Shown: positions 1 to 7,746 of the stretch, piece by piece
How positions within the stretch are numbered: the stretch's first letter is position 1
Layout of the letters: each line of letters opens with the position of its first letter
Source of the DNA: a virus
Virus record (IMG/VR): IMGVR_UViG_3300046004_001028
Location: 1 to 26,895 of that record
Reading direction: 5' to 3' (one strand)
Length of the DNA stretch: 26,895 nt
Position numbers and translations under genes: made by a program
Notes under the pieces: model-generated
Database searches by the model: none
Seen by the model: the letters and a program-made list of their open reading frames with translations, nothing else
Told to the model about the DNA's origin: nothing

Positions 1-4
1 ACTG

Positions 5-904
5 ATGGAACAGCTTACGTTGAGCAAAGAATCAATTAAGGCTTCGGGCGTTGCCCCATATATAATCAAAGCTAGTGCCGATATGCTAGAAAGTACTAAC
101 ATTACGGGCGTAGGCTTAGAAGGCATTAACCCTGAAAACGTTGGATATATCCCATTGAAGGGCGATAACTCATCTAGTATCTTGGATTATCTACCGAAAG
201 TTAGCGTGAATAGCGCAACGGTGGTGATAACGAACGAGGTTAGCGATGATGGCACACCTGATATAGTATACGAGGGTGATGGTAAACCACAGATAGACTT
301 CGATGATAACGTATCTAAACCTACATTGAAGAAGTTTGCGGGGTATATCAAGATTAGTGAGGAAATGATTAACGATATATCGTTCATGGATTCACAGATT
401 CGTGGGGTATTGATGCGTAGACTACGTAACACAATAGCTGATTCGTTCATGGCTGATTTGTTAGCTGCAACGCCTACATACGATGCAGGTGACTTGACGG
501 CAGGTACTACGGGTACGCTAGTTAAGGACATACCACCTGCGGTAACGGCTGATATGCAAGATTTAGGGGGTTATAGCATGAATCTATGGATGTTACCACA
601 ACCATACTACGCTAAAATGTTCAACGAAGCGGGTACGAATTTCCTATGGTATGCGTTAAACGAACCTACGATTATGAATAACAACAACGTAACTGCGGGT
701 AACATCGTAGCTATTGATAGTTCTATGTTCCCATTGTATGTGTACAAGGATATGGCGATAACGTTTGGTCGTGAGGGTGACGATATGACTAAGAATATGA
801 TTACGGTACGTTGTGAATCACGTATTGGGTGGAACTTGGCAGGTAATAGCTTGAAGGCGATTTACAACGATACAATATCAGCAACATTGGCAGCTATACT
901 ATAA
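5..904 (+). CDS. HK97-fold major capsid protein 1 (probably 5'-partial)
   Basis: A capsid shell subunit of the HK97 fold. The C-terminal third has the family layout: a negatively charged strand, then TKNMITVRCESRIG, then an aromatic tail, equivalent to the HK97 gp5 end (DNFVKNMLTILCEERLA). It is a clear paralogue of the capsid protein at 1805-2983: both have DGTP, then EGDGKPQIDFD / EAGAKPAIDFD, then ISEEMINDISF / VSDEMLDDISF. The reading frame is open to the left edge, and residues 1-15 (through SIKASG) align with the point where protein 2 passes from its scaffold domain into the shell domain. The visible ATG may therefore be internal, with a scaffold domain upstream of the window. Capsid function is secure; the true start is not. 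Confidence 0.85.
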   Translation: MEQLTLSKESIKASGVAPYIIKASADMLESTNITGVGLEGINPENVGYIPLKGDNSSSILDYLPKVSVNSATVVITNEVSDDGTPDIVYEGDGKPQIDFDDNVSKPTLKKFAGYIKISEEMINDISFMDSQIRGVLMRRLRNTIADSFMADLLAATPTYDAGDLTAGTTGTLVKDIPPAVTADMQDLGGYSMNLWMLPQPYYAKMFNEAGTNFLWYALNEPTIMNNNNVTAGNIVAIDSSMFPLYVYKDMAITFGREGDDMTKNMITVRCESRIGWNLAGNSLKAIYNDTISATLAAIL

Positions 905-906
905 CT

Positions 907-1002
907 ATGAAAGAACTAACGAAAGAACAGCTAGAAAGCCTAGAGAAGTCTAAGAAAGAAAAAGCGAAGGTTATTAAATCTAAGAAAATTGTAAAGAAAT
1001 GA
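907..1002 (+). CDS. 31-residue Lys-rich peptide of unknown function
   Basis: A short ORF (MKELTKEQLESLEKSKKEKA..., ending KKIVKK) with 12 Lys and a predicted single helix. It starts two bases after the capsid stop and its TGA overlaps the ATG of the protease (ATGA), the same coupling seen throughout this operon, which is the main reason to believe it is translated. A comparable small Lys-ending ORF sits after the second capsid gene (3496-3663). No family is recognised; function is unknown. Confidence 0.5.
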   Translation: MKELTKEQLESLEKSKKEKAKVIKSKKIVKK

Positions 1003-1802
1003 CACATCAAGAAGCATATCAACGTAAGTCTGAATTAATCGCACTAAAAAAAGTTGGGTTAAAGAAAACTGATGCTATTAGTGTATACTCTTATGCTAAA
1101 GATTTTGATGTTGTAAAGGCTAAGAAGCAGAATGCACAAGGTATTGAGGTAGATTCAGCGATGGTTGAAGTTATAGCTAATACATATTATTGGCTAGATA
1201 GTCATGGAGATGTACACGTAAAAGGTACGTTTACTAAATCTATAAAAGAAAACATTAAAAATATTTACCATTTAGATAATCACAACCATTTATTTAGTGG
1301 CGTTATTGGGAAAGTGCAAGAAGTAAAGGAAATATCTAAGTCATGGAAAGATTTAGGCGTTGATAAGGATGGGCAAACTATTTGCGTTTATGGCAAATCT
1401 GAAATAAGCGAAGAATACAATATGCAAGCAGTTGATTTATACGCTAATAAGTTAGTTTATAATCATTCAGTCGGTATGGTATATATAAATATCGATTTAG
1501 CTATAAAAGAAAAAGGTCCTGCTTACGTAAATGAAAACAAAGCGTGGGATGAAGTCTACCCATTGCTAGGCAATCCCGAAAAAGCAGATGAGAATGGGTG
1601 GTTTTGGGTTATTAGAGAAGCTAAATTAAAAGAATTTTCGGGGTTATTATGGGATGGAAGCAACCAATTAACGCCTACCGAATCAGTAACATCAGAAATA
1701 GAGGAAGCCGATGAAATAATCACTTCTACTAAAATAGAGCCGTTGCAAGACACTCCGAAGCCTATGGATTGGGCAAAGATTATTAACAATATAAAAATTT
1801 AA
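999..1802 (+). CDS. Prohead maturation protease (HK97 type, peptidase S78/U35-like)
   Basis: Serine-type protease that matures the procapsid by cutting the scaffold domain from capsid subunits. Family landmarks: the strand VIANTYYWLDSHGDVHVKG (55-75), a His cluster HLDNHNH (91-97) supplying the likely catalytic His, NHSVGM (155-160) whose Ser157 matches the nucleophile of the family SVG[MF] motif, and KLKEFSGLLWDGSN (209-222) matching the conserved E-x-S strand. Length (267 aa) is normal. It lies directly upstream of a capsid gene with a scaffold-like domain, the classic HK97 order, but here another capsid gene also lies upstream. Its DNA looks more A-rich than the flanking capsid genes. Alternative identity is unlikely. 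Confidence 0.85.
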   Translation: MTHQEAYQRKSELIALKKVGLKKTDAISVYSYAKDFDVVKAKKQNAQGIEVDSAMVEVIANTYYWLDSHGDVHVKGTFTKSIKENIKNIYHLDNHNHLFSGVIGKVQEVKEISKSWKDLGVDKDGQTICVYGKSEISEEYNMQAVDLYANKLVYNHSVGMVYINIDLAIKEKGPAYVNENKAWDEVYPLLGNPEKADENGWFWVIREAKLKEFSGLLWDGSNQLTPTESVTSEIEEADEIITSTKIEPLQDTPKPMDWAKIINNIKI

Positions 1803-1804
1803 AA

Positions 1805-2983
1805 ATGACACAAGAAGAATTACAAGCACAAGAGGCATTGACCTTGAAGATGCAAGAAGCCACTAAAGGTTTTGTAAAACAAGATGCCATCGATACTGCA
1901 AAGGCAGAAATTCAAGCATCACAAGAAACAGCGATTAAGTCGTTGGAAGATGTATTAGTTGAGCAAGGTAACTTAATTAATGAGTTAAAAGAAGCTAAGG
2001 TTAAAGCCGAAGCACCTAAGACTATCATTGGTGAAATTACCGAGTTGGTTAAGACAGCTAAGCAAAACGATTACAACGATTTCAAAGCTAAGAAAGCACC
2101 TATGAAAGTGCAATTGAAGTCTGCGGGCGATATGACTATCGCTACAAACGTAACGGGCGAAACTACATTGTTGCCAACTGCGACTATGTTAACGGGTTAC
2201 AACCCATATCGTTGGAATCCTGCTACGTTTTGGGATTATGCAAACGTAAGACGTACCGCTGCACAGACTATCTCATGGGTAGAAGAAGTTAACCCTGATG
2301 GTACGCCTGCGGTTGTATCTGAAGCTGGTGCTAAACCTGCTATTGATTTTGATTTGTTAGTTGAGAAGTCAAGTGCGATTAAAATTGCCGACAACTTGAA
2401 AGTATCAGATGAAATGTTAGACGATATTTCATTCATTGGTAGCGAAATTCAAAGCAACTTGGTTGACCGTGTACGTTTAGCTACAAGTTCAAACATTTAC
2501 ACGTATATTACTACGTTGTCAGGTATTTTAACTGCGGTTGATTCAACTTTAGATGGCATGGGCGGTTCAGCACCTACTATGTGGCAGTTGATTTCAGCAG
2601 CTAAGACAACAATATTGAAGAACAACCACCGTTGTACTCATATCTTCCTTAATCCAACCGATTATGGTCGTTTATTGTTGACTAAAGGCGTTGATAACTA
2701 TGCAGTTCACTTGAATTTGAGTGCTATCGTAGTAGATGGCGTGAATATCGTAAGTTCTAACGCAGTGCCAGTTGACAAGTTCTTAGCTTGTGACTTGACT
2801 AAGTTGAATGTTTACACGTATATGCCTCTTGAAGTTGAAATGGGATGGGTTAATGCCGATTTCACGAACAACATGAGAACATTCGTAGGTGAGCATCGCA
2901 TACACAGATTCATTCGTGGTAACGACAAGACTGCGTTCTTGTATGGTGACGTAACAGATTCATTAACAGCATTAACACTCTAG
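1805..2983 (+). CDS. HK97-fold major capsid protein 2 with N-terminal delta-like scaffold domain
   Basis: Residues 1-95 are charged, Gln/Glu/Lys-rich and coiled-coil forming, like the HK97 delta (scaffolding) domain. QLKSAGD (103-109) resembles the HK97 cleavage site (Lys|Ser-x-Gly), so the protease encoded just upstream probably cuts near K105|S106. Residues 110-392 are the shell domain, with the same blocks as capsid protein 1: DGTP, AKPAIDFD, VSDEMLDDISFIGSEIQ, and the C-terminal NNMRTFVGEHRIHRF. At 392 aa it is the normal size for an unprocessed subunit. It starts two bases after the protease stop. It may be the main shell protein, with protein 1 a minor or specialised subunit, or the reverse; the sequence does not decide. 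Confidence 0.87.
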   Translation: MTQEELQAQEALTLKMQEATKGFVKQDAIDTAKAEIQASQETAIKSLEDVLVEQGNLINELKEAKVKAEAPKTIIGEITELVKTAKQNDYNDFKAKKAPMKVQLKSAGDMTIATNVTGETTLLPTATMLTGYNPYRWNPATFWDYANVRRTAAQTISWVEEVNPDGTPAVVSEAGAKPAIDFDLLVEKSSAIKIADNLKVSDEMLDDISFIGSEIQSNLVDRVRLATSSNIYTYITTLSGILTAVDSTLDGMGGSAPTMWQLISAAKTTILKNNHRCTHIFLNPTDYGRLLLTKGVDNYAVHLNLSAIVVDGVNIVSSNAVPVDKFLACDLTKLNVYTYMPLEVEMGWVNADFTNNMRTFVGEHRIHRFIRGNDKTAFLYGDVTDSLTALTL

Positions 2984-2990
2984 TAAAAAC

Positions 2991-3485
2991 ATGAAAAAGG
3001 TTTTTTTAGTTGCTCTCATAGCTTTAACGGCTATCATCAACACAAACGGACAAGGTAAGGCATTGGTAATGTCAGGTAGCCATACGACATTTGATACGGT
3101 AACGAATGCAGGTACAACGTACTTGACTTCACCTGCGTTGAATGCTTACGAAACGGGTAAATTTGCATTGACTTTGTACACGACTAACATTAGTGGCACA
3201 TCGACATACAAAGCTATCGTTCAAGGTAGTAACAATGGCGGTACTTCATGGGAGGATGTGTATCAAGTAGCGGGTACTGATGGTATTCAATGTGATACTT
3301 TGCAAGTAACGGCTGCTGCACCTGCGGTTCATTCATGGAACTTACAACCACAAGCGGTTCGTAGCGTATCATCAAGCACATTCCTATATACGGGTTGTAC
3401 TAGATTCTTACAACTACGTGTAGCGTGTGTCGGTACAGGTACACAATCGACTAGAGTATCAGCTTTACTTTTACCAATAAAATAA
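2991..3485 (+). CDS. Secreted-looking beta-rich protein in the head gene cluster
   Basis: 164 aa. The N-terminus is a standard signal peptide: KK, a hydrophobic core (FLVALIALTAII), then a polar end NTNGQGK, with the Gln just after the probable cut site typical of Bacteroidota. The rest is Gly/Thr/Ser-rich and predicted all-beta, ending in a strand pattern (LQLRVACVGTGTQSTRVSALLLP) seen in small phage surface proteins. It lies 7 bases after the capsid gene and before the connector genes, the position of head decoration proteins. A Sec signal on a virion protein is unexpected because virions assemble in the cytoplasm. It could instead be an exported accessory protein. No exact family is recognised. 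Confidence 0.7.
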   Translation: MKKVFLVALIALTAIINTNGQGKALVMSGSHTTFDTVTNAGTTYLTSPALNAYETGKFALTLYTTNISGTSTYKAIVQGSNNGGTSWEDVYQVAGTDGIQCDTLQVTAAAPAVHSWNLQPQAVRSVSSSTFLYTGCTRFLQLRVACVGTGTQSTRVSALLLPIK

Positions 3486-3495
3486 ATTACCACAC

Positions 3496-3663
3496 ATGAA
3501 GGTCAGAATTATTAAGAAGCATTACAATTACGCCGTAGATAAGATAGTAGATACCAATGATGTTATCGCAGAGAAACTTATCAGACTTGGTGTAGCGGTA
3601 AACGCTGATGAACCAACAGAAGAAACATTAGAAGAAAAGCCTAAAACGACTAAGAAAAAGTAA
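3496..3663 (+). CDS. 55-residue head-region small protein
   Basis: Begins MKVRIIKKHYNYAVDKIVDTNDVIAEKLIRLGVA, the pattern of small phage proteins often encoded between capsid and connector genes: a short beta segment, then an '...A..LI..GVA' helix that reads as a Rho-N/KOW-like minidomain. The tail is acidic, then Lys-rich (KTTKKK). The stop TAA shares its last base with the next ATG (TAATG), so translation is probably coupled. Function is unknown; a role in head completion is inferred from position only. Confidence 0.65.
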   Translation: MKVRIIKKHYNYAVDKIVDTNDVIAEKLIRLGVAVNADEPTEETLEEKPKTTKKK

Positions 3664-4262
3664 TGGCATACGCAACACGATATGGCAACTTTGTAGGGCA
3701 AATGGCAATACCTAACTTGTCTACGGATAGACCTGATGGGCAGTTGATAAATACTCTCATAGAACGTATTGAACCTGATTGGCTCGATACGTTCTTTGGA
3801 GTACCAACTGCAATATTAGTTCAAGATGAAATAGACAACCAAACGGGCAATACTCCGTATGCGGAAATTGTCAATGGTGCTACATTTGTTGACTTGCAAG
3901 GCGACACTCAAATATGGGTAGGACTAATTAATACTAAGAATTTCAACCCGATAGCTAACTACATTTATTGTGAATACCTTAAAGACAAGGAAATACCGCT
4001 AACTAATATTAGTGGTGTAAAGCAAGCAAATGAAAATGGCGTTAGAGGCGATATGAGTATGAAAATGTCACGAGTTTGGGCGGACATGGTTAAGATGAAT
4101 TTCACGTTACACGATTACTTAGTTTCAATAAAAGGAACTTATCCAACGTTTGATAGTGAATACATTGGATTCAAGTACGACCCATACCGAATACCATATT
4201 ATCGTGCCGACTTGTACCCTAATCAACTATTGTTTCAGAACTTAAATCAATTTGGTATCTAA
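3663..4262 (+). CDS. Putative head-tail connector (adaptor) protein
   Basis: 199 aa. The region NPIANYIYCEYLKDKE (about 99-114), flanked by Trp/Phe-rich helices and followed by NENGVRGDMSMKMSRVWADMV, resembles the all-helical connector proteins that many Bacteroidota phages encode just after the capsid and small-protein genes. N-terminal helices (LINTLIERIEPDWLDTFFG) fit the same fold. It overlaps both neighbours by one base (TAATG on each side). Position and helical pattern support an adaptor that binds the portal ring. The family assignment is from memory of the pattern, not a search. Confidence 0.55.
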   Translation: MAYATRYGNFVGQMAIPNLSTDRPDGQLINTLIERIEPDWLDTFFGVPTAILVQDEIDNQTGNTPYAEIVNGATFVDLQGDTQIWVGLINTKNFNPIANYIYCEYLKDKEIPLTNISGVKQANENGVRGDMSMKMSRVWADMVKMNFTLHDYLVSIKGTYPTFDSEYIGFKYDPYRIPYYRADLYPNQLLFQNLNQFGI

Positions 4263-5191
4263 TGCCTAAAACTTATACATATTTACCACAAGATATACCT
4301 AGCATTATAGGCAATATCGTTGAGCAGTTGAGTGTAAACTTAGCTACTCAATTAGGGCATAGTGTCGATTTCTTACATGGCACTTGGCATTCTATTGAGG
4401 GTAGAATTATAGATAAGTCAACGGGTACGGTTACTAAGGATTCAACGTTCCCATTGATATGCTTGATACAAGTATTTGAGGAACGATTCAAGGCTGATAC
4501 GGAGTATAGCGATGTAACGTTAACGTTGTTGTTCTGTAACATAAGCGAACCATCATGGTATAGTGAGGATAGATATGCTAACAACTATCTACCAACGTTA
4601 TACCCGATGTATGCGGAGTTCATGCAACTACTAAACGAAAGTCCGTACTTTGTAGGTTACAACGTGCTATATCCCGAACATACTAAAGTAGACGATTTGC
4701 ACCTGCCCGAAGATAACACGAACAAGCTACCTGCTTGTCTTGATGGCTTATGGGTACGTGATTTGAAACTACGAGTAGATAACAAGTGTTTGCCCGTTGA
4801 GAATTGGGTAAGTACGGAGTTAGTGTTAGGTACGATTACGTATAACGACCCTACTATTGACATTCAGACTAGAATCGTATTCGATACGTTGGATGGATTC
4901 AAGAATGATAGCTTGTTTAGAGTATTCTATACGGCAGACAATGGGAGTGCGGTAAGTGCAGTTGTAGCGTCAGGGCAAGGCTATGAATACTTATCTAGGG
5001 TAGGTAATACGCTAACGTTTAAGGTAACAGATGTTACGCTATTGACTAAAACAATAGTGTATACGTCTACGATACCATACGTTGCAGGTCAACCACCCGA
5101 AGTACTAGTAACGGGTAAAGTAAGTTCTATGTCAAATCTAAGACCTTTGTGGGTAAATAAAAACAACATTCAAGATAGTATAACAACTTAA
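4262..5191 (+). CDS. Putative head-closure or tail-completion protein
   Basis: 309 aa. Residues 1-190 look like a compact alpha/beta domain of the size of a tail-terminator protein (helix QDIPSIIGNIVEQLSVNLA, strand FPLICLIQVFEE, strand VTLTLLFCNIS). About 110 further residues are beta-rich (YTADNGSAVSAVV...TLTFKVTDVT) and could be an appended surface domain. It follows the connector directly and precedes the tail-tube candidate, exactly where head-completion and tail-terminator genes sit in siphophages. The role is inferred from gene order; no catalytic motifs or membrane segments are visible. Confidence 0.5.
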   Translation: MPKTYTYLPQDIPSIIGNIVEQLSVNLATQLGHSVDFLHGTWHSIEGRIIDKSTGTVTKDSTFPLICLIQVFEERFKADTEYSDVTLTLLFCNISEPSWYSEDRYANNYLPTLYPMYAEFMQLLNESPYFVGYNVLYPEHTKVDDLHLPEDNTNKLPACLDGLWVRDLKLRVDNKCLPVENWVSTELVLGTITYNDPTIDIQTRIVFDTLDGFKNDSLFRVFYTADNGSAVSAVVASGQGYEYLSRVGNTLTFKVTDVTLLTKTIVYTSTIPYVAGQPPEVLVTGKVSSMSNLRPLWVNKNNIQDSITT

Positions 5192-5203
5192 AAATAATTT
5201 AAA

Positions 5204-6160
5204 ATGAGATTCATTAATTTACAATGTGCAGGTGACAATATGAACACAGGCATACAATCATGCTCATGGAATCCTAGCAACATTACGGGTGCTATCCATG
5301 TGCCACACGGCAAAGCATATTCAGCTACCGATGTATCGGTATTATGGACTACTTTGCAAGCAGACCTAATTGAAGATTCTAAGACTAAGAGAATCTATCC
5401 AGTTGGTCCGTTCAAGGCTATTACCGACAACTCAACCGATGTTCAAATCGAAACAGATGGTTATGGCGGTCAAACTTTCGTACGTGATGGCGATTACAAT
5501 TGGACTTTTGAGTATAAGAATGGTATGTGCTTCTACAAAGCATTACGTACATTCCACACCAAGAATAGTTCATTTGATGTATTCTTCATTGACGAAGTAA
5601 ACAACGTGCTATGGGGTACTGAAAACGCTGATGGTGATTTAGTTGGGTTTAGCTTAGAATTGCTAATCGTACCTAACATCAAGATTAACACGGGTGATGC
5701 TTCAACTAAGTACATGATTACTTATGGCTTACAAGACCCAACCGAGTTAAACGACAATAGCTATGCGGTATCGTTCCCTAACAACCAAAAACTTATGAAG
5801 TTGTCAGGGTTACTTGATACTACATTGGTTGCAACGTCTACTATCAATGCGACTACTGGTGATGTCGATGTAACGTTGAACTCATCATGTAACGCAACGG
5901 ATTTAGCCGAGTTATTCCCAACGGAATTAGCGGACATTTCACCTGCACCTGCGTTCACGGTTTACAACGTAACACAAGCTGCTGCGGTAGCTATTACGGG
6001 TATCGTAGTAAATGGTAGCACGATTACGATTACAACCGATGCAACAGACCACGCAGCTGCCGATATTTGTACGATTCAGTTCGGTCCTATATCAGCTATG
6101 CAAGCGGTAGGTATTTTGGGGTATGCACAGTCTAACTTAGTAAATGTAACAGTAGCATAA
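5204..6160 (+). CDS. Putative major tail (tube) protein with C-terminal beta domain
   Basis: 318 aa. Residues 1-195 are beta-rich and contain the run TFVRDGDYNWTFEYKNGMCF followed by FHTKNSSFDVFFIDEVNNVLWGT and SLELLIVPNIKINTGD, consistent with a tail-tube fold. Residues 205-318 are Thr/Val/Ala-rich (INATTGDVDVTLNSS, FTVYNVTQAAAVAITGIVVNGSTITIT) and read as an added Ig-like or carbohydrate-binding domain, a common decoration of tail-tube subunits. It starts after a 12-base A/T-rich gap and lies between the head-completion gene and the chaperone/tape-measure genes, the normal place for the tube gene. Confidence 0.6.
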   Translation: MRFINLQCAGDNMNTGIQSCSWNPSNITGAIHVPHGKAYSATDVSVLWTTLQADLIEDSKTKRIYPVGPFKAITDNSTDVQIETDGYGGQTFVRDGDYNWTFEYKNGMCFYKALRTFHTKNSSFDVFFIDEVNNVLWGTENADGDLVGFSLELLIVPNIKINTGDASTKYMITYGLQDPTELNDNSYAVSFPNNQKLMKLSGLLDTTLVATSTINATTGDVDVTLNSSCNATDLAELFPTELADISPAPAFTVYNVTQAAAVAITGIVVNGSTITITTDATDHAAADICTIQFGPISAMQAVGILGYAQSNLVNVTVA

Positions 6161-6420
6161 TGGAAGTATTAAAATTCAATAATTGTAGCTTTAAGGTTGA
6201 CCACGTATTAAGTTACACACGCAAGAAGTTCATTAAGGCTTACTTAGGTCGTAACTACTTCAAGGGTGCAAATCAAGAGCAAAGATTAGACGATTTATAT
6301 TCTAAATGTATGGCAATAAGGGGGGTGAGTGATTCACCTCCCGAAATTGTTATCGAACAACCAATAGTAGATGACAATAGCACAAATGAATCGGAATTGG
6401 GCGAAGTTGGACTTGGCTAG
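6160..6420 (+). CDS. Small tail-region protein, unknown
   Basis: 86 aa. An N-terminal basic alpha/beta part (FKVDHVLSYTRKKFIKAYLGRNYF, then a helix with QEQRLDDLYSKCMAIRG) is followed by an acidic, probably disordered tail. The ATG overlaps the preceding stop (TAATG) and its 3' end overlaps the next gene by 35 bases in the +1 frame. This is where siphophages encode small assembly proteins, but no family is recognised. I checked the overlap for a frameshift signal and found none convincing. Confidence 0.55.
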   Translation: MEVLKFNNCSFKVDHVLSYTRKKFIKAYLGRNYFKGANQEQRLDDLYSKCMAIRGVSDSPPEIVIEQPIVDDNSTNESELGEVGLG

Positions 6421-6811
6421 TGAAGCATCATGGGTTATGTTGAATAATCGTGAGGCTATTGTTGAGTATAATCGTGAGCAGTTGAGCGAGGGCATACGTA
6501 GTGACTTGCAACAGATACGACCAGTGTATGTAGACCAATGGTATGCTAACATGAAGCAACGTATGAACGGAAAGCCTAAAAATGGTACGCCTGATTTGAA
6601 ACTAACAGGTTCGTTTTACGATGGGTTTGTAATCAAGATGCAAGGCTACAATAAGTATTCAGTTACTTCGATAGATAGTAAGACTAATGATTTGGTTAGT
6701 AAGTATTCAGTTAGTATCTTTGGGTTCACGCCACGTAGCAAGCAAATGATTACGGAGTTGATTATGCAAAGTGCATTGATAGAAAGATTAAAGACTAAAC
6801 TATTCCAATGA
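6386..6811 (+). CDS. Tail-region structural/assembly protein, unknown
   Basis: About 141 aa from ATG 6386 (MNRNWAKLDLASEASWVMLNNREAIV...). An ATG five codons upstream (6371) is also possible, but begins right after two in-frame stops. The pattern LTGSFYDGFVIKM... SKTNDLVSKYSVSIFGFTPRSKQ resembles a conserved small protein of Bacteroidota phages near the tail-tube gene, with a strand pair and a terminal helix. The stop overlaps the next ATG (ATGA). A tail-completion role is plausible from order only. Confidence 0.6.
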   Translation: MNRNWAKLDLASEASWVMLNNREAIVEYNREQLSEGIRSDLQQIRPVYVDQWYANMKQRMNGKPKNGTPDLKLTGSFYDGFVIKMQGYNKYSVTSIDSKTNDLVSKYSVSIFGFTPRSKQMITELIMQSALIERLKTKLFQ

Positions 6812-7035
6812 GTAGGTGTATTCCATGCGAAGCTAAGGCGGAACTAAATAAGCAAAAAATGTCGTTTCTATTTGCGAAAGGGGTAGAAAGGGCGAAACAA
6901 AATAATACCGATTATGTTATCTATGAGGATTCAGAGGATTATATCTACAAACTTTCTACGTTTGATGAAGCCATCAAGAGGAATGACAGAATCATACTCA
7001 ATATATCAAGATTTGAAGGAACTACCACTTTATAA
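6808..7035 (+). CDS. Small Cys-motif protein upstream of the tape measure
   Basis: 75 aa starting MSRCIPCEAKAELNKQK, with a CxxC pair at residues 4 and 7, a Lys-rich helix, then a small beta part (TDYVIYEDSEDYIYKLSTF). Small N-terminal CxxC proteins are often found before the tape-measure gene in Bacteroidota phages. It is coupled to the previous gene by ATGA and overlaps the next gene by 53 bases in another frame. Two cysteines alone are not a full zinc site. Function is unknown. Confidence 0.55.
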   Translation: MSRCIPCEAKAELNKQKMSFLFAKGVERAKQNNTDYVIYEDSEDYIYKLSTFDEAIKRNDRIILNISRFEGTTTL

Positions 7036-7600
7036 ATTCATCAAGTGCTATTGCTACAAAGAATATAAAGAGTTAATTATACAAGGCAAACCAAGCGAAG
7101 AAATAATAAGCGATAATTGGCATAAGTTACTACAAGATTACATAGAATTGATAGGTGGTGATGAATACAAAGATAGCGTTTCAATGGTAGATAATATTAA
7201 CGATAGCACGTTAAGAGTTACACGAATAGAATCATTGCTTGAAGTTATCAACGTAGCACCTAGCGAGGGGTTATTTGAGGCTTTATATACGTTTGGGTAC
7301 GAATTACCTAAGTTGCCATACAACGAAGCGAATATCGAAAGATTATCTAAGGTAGTTGTAGCGAATATGAAAAGGGATGTGAGTAATATCATGTTATGGA
7401 AACAAATCATTGAAGAAAAGAATCCAACGAATGAGAATAAGATAACCGATGAAGTGTTCTACACAACATTGGTAGATTTGTCAGAATCGTTTGGAGTATT
7501 ACTAGATGAAAAAACGATTAGCGTATATACCTACGTTATGTACATTAAGAAGTACAGAAAGAAACTAGAACGAATGGCTAAACAACAACATAAAGTATGA
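6983..7600 (+). CDS. Putative tail assembly chaperone-position protein
   Basis: About 205 aa from ATG 6983 (MTESYSIYQDLKELPLYKFIKCYC...). An ATG 23 codons upstream is in frame, but that N-terminus is unlike the family. The pattern YQDLKELPLYKFI...ELIIQGKPSEEI, a long helical middle and SVYTYVMYIKKYRKKLE near the end matches a conserved helical protein that Bacteroidota siphophages place just before the tape measure. By position it is a candidate tail-assembly chaperone, which coats the tape measure during tail formation. Most chaperones come as a -1 frameshift pair; here the upstream ORF overlaps by 53 bases in the +1 frame. Confidence 0.6.
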   Translation: MTESYSIYQDLKELPLYKFIKCYCYKEYKELIIQGKPSEEIISDNWHKLLQDYIELIGGDEYKDSVSMVDNINDSTLRVTRIESLLEVINVAPSEGLFEALYTFGYELPKLPYNEANIERLSKVVVANMKRDVSNIMLWKQIIEEKNPTNENKITDEVFYTTLVDLSESFGVLLDEKTISVYTYVMYIKKYRKKLERMAKQQHKV

Positions 7601-7746
7601 TAGTAGCAGGAATTATAGGATATGTATTAGGTGTGTTATCATTGATGGCATTACGAGTAGTATTGTTTCGATTAATGGTAATGTCCGAAATGTTTAAGAT
7701 AGAAAACCTTAAAAACAAATACGAGCAATGGCGAACGAATTTATAG
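7597..7746 (+). CDS. 49-residue single-pass membrane peptide
   Basis: Begins MIVAGIIGYVLGVLSLMALRVVLF (hydrophobic span at about residues 2-24), followed by a basic/charged tail (KIENLKNKYEQWRTNL). The ATG overlaps the previous stop (ATGA) and the last 19 bases overlap the tape-measure start, so both ends fit the coupling seen in this operon. The hydrophobic run with a positively charged flank suggests an N-out/C-in membrane peptide. Why a membrane peptide is translated just before the tape measure is unclear. Confidence 0.6.
   Translation: MIVAGIIGYVLGVLSLMALRVVLFRLMVMSEMFKIENLKNKYEQWRTNL

Noticed and set aside
187-531. Minus-strand ORFs inside the virion genes (for example 187-531, 7760-8050, 13854-14120)
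   Set aside because: They are antisense to well-supported genes, have no promoter or coupled neighbour, and their proteins have no family pattern; they are frame shadows.
6320-6325. GGGGGG run as a possible programmed frameshift site joining 6160-6420 to 6386-6811
   Set aside because: The +1 frame meets stops at 6326-6328, 6365-6367 and 6368-6370 before the next ORF, so a slip here would end at once; no slippery heptamer is seen in the real overlap.
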